Of a stretch of 7,033 nt of DNA, positions 4,872 to 7,033 are shown in pieces. Every line of letters begins with the position of its first letter. The stretch's first letter is position 1. Under the pieces are notes generated by a model that had not been told where the DNA came from, did not search any database, and saw only the letters and a program-made list of their open reading frames with translations. A program made the translations under genes and the position numbers. The stretch covers positions 1-7,033 of the forward strand of contig CAZZLH010000046.1 in the NCBI GenBank assembly GCA_964654815.1, read 5' to 3'. Source of the DNA: ZLKRG08 sp964654815 (GTDB lineage: Bacteria; Actinomycetota; Actinomycetes; Nanopelagicales; Nanopelagicaceae).

Positions 4872-7033
4872 ATGACGGACCTCATCGCTCCGGTATTAGC
4901 AGAGGTCCGCCTGCATAATCCTTCGCTTAAAGTAGATGACATCGAACGCGCCTATCAGAAGGCGAAAGCAGCTCACCAAGGGCAACTTCGCAAATCCGGC
5001 GAGGATTACATAACCCACCCAGTAGCAGTTGCCGGGATTCTGGCTGATTTAGGTCTTGATCGCGCAACCATCATTGCCGCCTTGCTGCATGACACGGTTG
5101 AAGATACCGATTACACCTTGTCGCAGATCCGTACAGATTTTGGTGATGAGATCGCCAACTTGGTAGATGGGGTTACCAAATTAGATAAGTTAACTTATGG
5201 CGAAACCGCTGAGGCCGAAACTGTGCGCAAGATGGTGGTCGCAATGTCTCGCGATATTAGAGTTTTAGTGATCAAACTTGCAGACCGATTACATAACGCC
5301 AAGACCTGGGAATTTATCGACCCAGATAAGGCCAAACGTAAAGCGCGCGAAACGATAGATATTTACGCACCCCTGGCACATCGACTAGGTATGAATGCGG
5401 TGAAATGGGAGTTAGAGGATCTCTCATTTAAAACTTTAGAGCCGAAGAAATACGAAGAGATCGCCCGTTTGGTCGCTGAGCGAAATCCCATGCGCGAAAA
5501 GATGACCGAAGAGGTGATTGCGATCCTAAGTGAAGACTTAAAGCGTGATGGCATCGAAGCCACTGTCACCGGTCGACAGAAGCATTTCTTTAGCGTGTAT
5601 CAGAAGATGGTGATTCGCGGTCGGGAATTCAACGATATTTACGACTTAGTGGGCGTTCGAGTTTTAGTTGAAAATGTACGAGATTGTTACGCAGTTTTGG
5701 GCTCGATTCACGCCAGATGGAGCCCGGTACCTGGTCGCTTCAAGGATTACATCGCAATGCCAAAATTCAATCTCTATCAATCACTTCACACCACAGTGAT
5801 TGGACCAAATGGCAAAGCTTTAGAGATTCAGATACGGACCAATGAGATGCATGCCCGTGCCGAGTATGGAATTGCAGCACATTGGAAATATAAGAAGGGC
5901 GAGAAGAGCGCCAAAGAGACCCCTGAGATGCTCTGGTTACAGCAATTACATGCTTGGCAACAAGAGACCCAAGATCCCGCAGAGTTTCTCGATGCGTTGC
6001 GCTTTGACCTTGGCTCTCCGGAAGTCTATGTATTCACACCCAAGGGAAAAGTGATTGCACTTCCTGGTGGTTCAACGCCGGTGGATTTCGCATACACGGT
6101 GCATACTGAAATCGGAAATAAGACGGTCGGAGCGAAAGTAAATGGTCGTTTAGTTCCGTTGGATACTCGATTAAATAATGGTGACGTTATCGAGGTAGTG
6201 ACCAACAAGAATCCACAAGCTGGCCCAAGTAGAGATTGGTTAAATTTCGTTAATAGCGCTCGAGCCCGCAACAAGATAAAGGCTTGGTTCACGCGCGAGC
6301 GACGCGAAGAGGCGATTGATGCTGGGCGAGAATCTATTGCGCGTCAGATGCGCAAAGCCGGTCTGCCGTTACAAAAGATTTTCGCCGGACAATCTCTCCT
6401 CGAACTAGCTCATGATCTGCGCTATCCAGATATCGAGGCGCTTTATGTGGCGGTGGGCGATGGACACATTTCGGCCGCAGCAGTAATCGAGAAATTGCAG
6501 ATCCTGATTGGCGTGGAGGATTCGCATCCCGAACCAACTATGGAATTAACCCGCGATGTTGCTACGCGCGAGAGCTTTACTCGACGTACCTCAAGCGCAG
6601 TAGAAGTAGAAGGTATTGAAGATGTAATCGTGAAATTGGCTCGCTGTTGCACGCCAGTGCCAGGGGATCCAATCATGGGATTTGTTACCCGAGGTAATGG
6701 CGTCTCGGTTCATCGCAAAGATTGTGTCAATGCCGAGGATCTCCAGCGCCACCAAGGTGACCGAATCGTGGGCGTGAAATGGCTTGAGGGAGCATCCTCC
6801 GTTTTCTTGGTGAATATCCAAGTGGAGGCGCTAGATCGAGCAGGTTTGTTATCAGATGTCACCAGGGCGTTATCTGATGCACAGGTGAATATCTTGAACG
6901 CCGCAGTCAGCACCTCAAAGGATCGAATTGCGCTTTCAAGATTTACCTTTGAAATGGCCGATGCCATCCACTTAGATTCAGTCTTAGCTGCGGTACGCCA
7001 AGTTGAAGGCGTTTACGATGTTTATCGCGTAAC
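4872..7033 (+). CDS. relA: Bifunctional (p)ppGpp synthetase/hydrolase Rel (RelA/SpoT homologue), 3' end cut by window edge
   Basis: Rel makes (p)ppGpp from ATP and GDP or GTP and also degrades it, setting the stringent response. The frame is open for 720 codons to the window end. The HD hydrolase retains H49, H73-D74, E77-D78, D138 and N142 (in ITHP, HDTVEDT and ADRLHN). The synthetase has GRQKHFFSVY (234-243), D258, RFKD (289-292), YQSLHT (302-307) and E318 in EIQIRT; RXKD is the signature of bifunctional enzymes, as opposed to EXDD of synthetase-only RelA. TGS (about 383-444) starts at EVYVFTP. A Cys-rich motif has C592-C593, H614 and C618. ACT runs from about 644. The last residues, VYDVYRV, match the usual C-terminal region, so only a few are probably missing. 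The ATG is the first start after an in-frame TAA. It lacks the long N-terminal extension of some actinobacterial Rel proteins. Confidence 0.96.
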   Translation, partial: MTDLIAPVLAEVRLHNPSLKVDDIERAYQKAKAAHQGQLRKSGEDYITHPVAVAGILADLGLDRATIIAALLHDTVEDTDYTLSQIRTDFGDEIANLVDGVTKLDKLTYGETAEAETVRKMVVAMSRDIRVLVIKLADRLHNAKTWEFIDPDKAKRKARETIDIYAPLAHRLGMNAVKWELEDLSFKTLEPKKYEEIARLVAERNPMREKMTEEVIAILSEDLKRDGIEATVTGRQKHFFSVYQKMVIRGREFNDIYDLVGVRVLVENVRDCYAVLGSIHARWSPVPGRFKDYIAMPKFNLYQSLHTTVIGPNGKALEIQIRTNEMHARAEYGIAAHWKYKKGEKSAKETPEMLWLQQLHAWQQETQDPAEFLDALRFDLGSPEVYVFTPKGKVIALPGGSTPVDFAYTVHTEIGNKTVGAKVNGRLVPLDTRLNNGDVIEVVTNKNPQAGPSRDWLNFVNSARARNKIKAWFTRERREEAIDAGRESIARQMRKAGLPLQKIFAGQSLLELAHDLRYPDIEALYVAVGDGHISAAAVIEKLQILIGVEDSHPEPTMELTRDVATRESFTRRTSSAVEVEGIEDVIVKLARCCTPVPGDPIMGFVTRGNGVSVHRKDCVNAEDLQRHQGDRIVGVKWLEGASSVFLVNIQVEALDRAGLLSDVTRALSDAQVNILNAAVSTSKDRIALSRFTFEMADAIHLDSVLAAVRQVEGVYDVYRV

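Noticed and set aside
4619..4942. Minus-strand open frame of 107 codons across the end of secF and start of relA.
   Set aside because: Antisense to conserved coding sequence; the translation resembles no family and the frame is a shadow of the basic SecF tail codons.
4872..7033. Possibility that the Rel gene is a degenerate or single-function paralogue.
   Set aside because: All hydrolase HD residues and synthetase signatures including RFKD are present and the frame is uninterrupted to the edge, so a working bifunctional enzyme is the simpler reading.

Overview
The window is a compact, all-plus-strand housekeeping cluster: ruvC, ruvA, ruvB, secD, secF and a Rel-type (p)ppGpp synthetase/hydrolase that runs off the right edge. 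The gene order, the actinobacterial form of SecD and SecF (for example the ADSF-x-VYFERIRDEIREGRSL region of SecD) and the bifunctional Rel point to an actinobacterium. Base composition is close to even, by eye, and codon use tolerates many A/T-ending codons (TTA and TTG for Leu, GAA, AAA). Intergenic space is minimal. This fits a streamlined, low-GC actinobacterium such as the freshwater acI/Nanopelagicales or Luna-type lineages. That placement is inference and not proven by the window.

Layout: positions 1-9 are the unannotated tail of whatever precedes. At 10-2230 ruvC, ruvA and ruvB are translationally coupled through two ATGA stop/start overlaps. They encode the complete Holliday junction branch-migration and resolution machine. 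An 18-base spacer (2231-2248) then leads to secD and secF (2249-4832), separated by one base, which encode the proton-motive-force-driven SecDF accessory part of the Sec translocase. A 39-base spacer (4833-4871) with extra in-frame stops and an imperfect hairpin precedes relA/rel (4872 to the edge). Rel has intact hydrolase, synthetase, TGS, Cys-rich and ACT domains and probably lacks only its last few residues.

The genes do not form one pathway. The order is an old conserved neighbourhood joining recombination repair, protein export and the stringent response. Two genes often found in this neighbourhood in other actinobacteria, yajC (between ruvB and secD) and apt (between secF and relA), are absent here, and the spacers are too short to hold remnants. 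The most interesting regulatory signal is a candidate promoter at the end of ruvB that would give a leaderless or nearly leaderless secD transcript; secD has no Shine-Dalgarno sequence. I found no mobile element, CRISPR array, RNA gene, or convincing sign of an undescribed system. No stretch over 300 bases lacks a gene.
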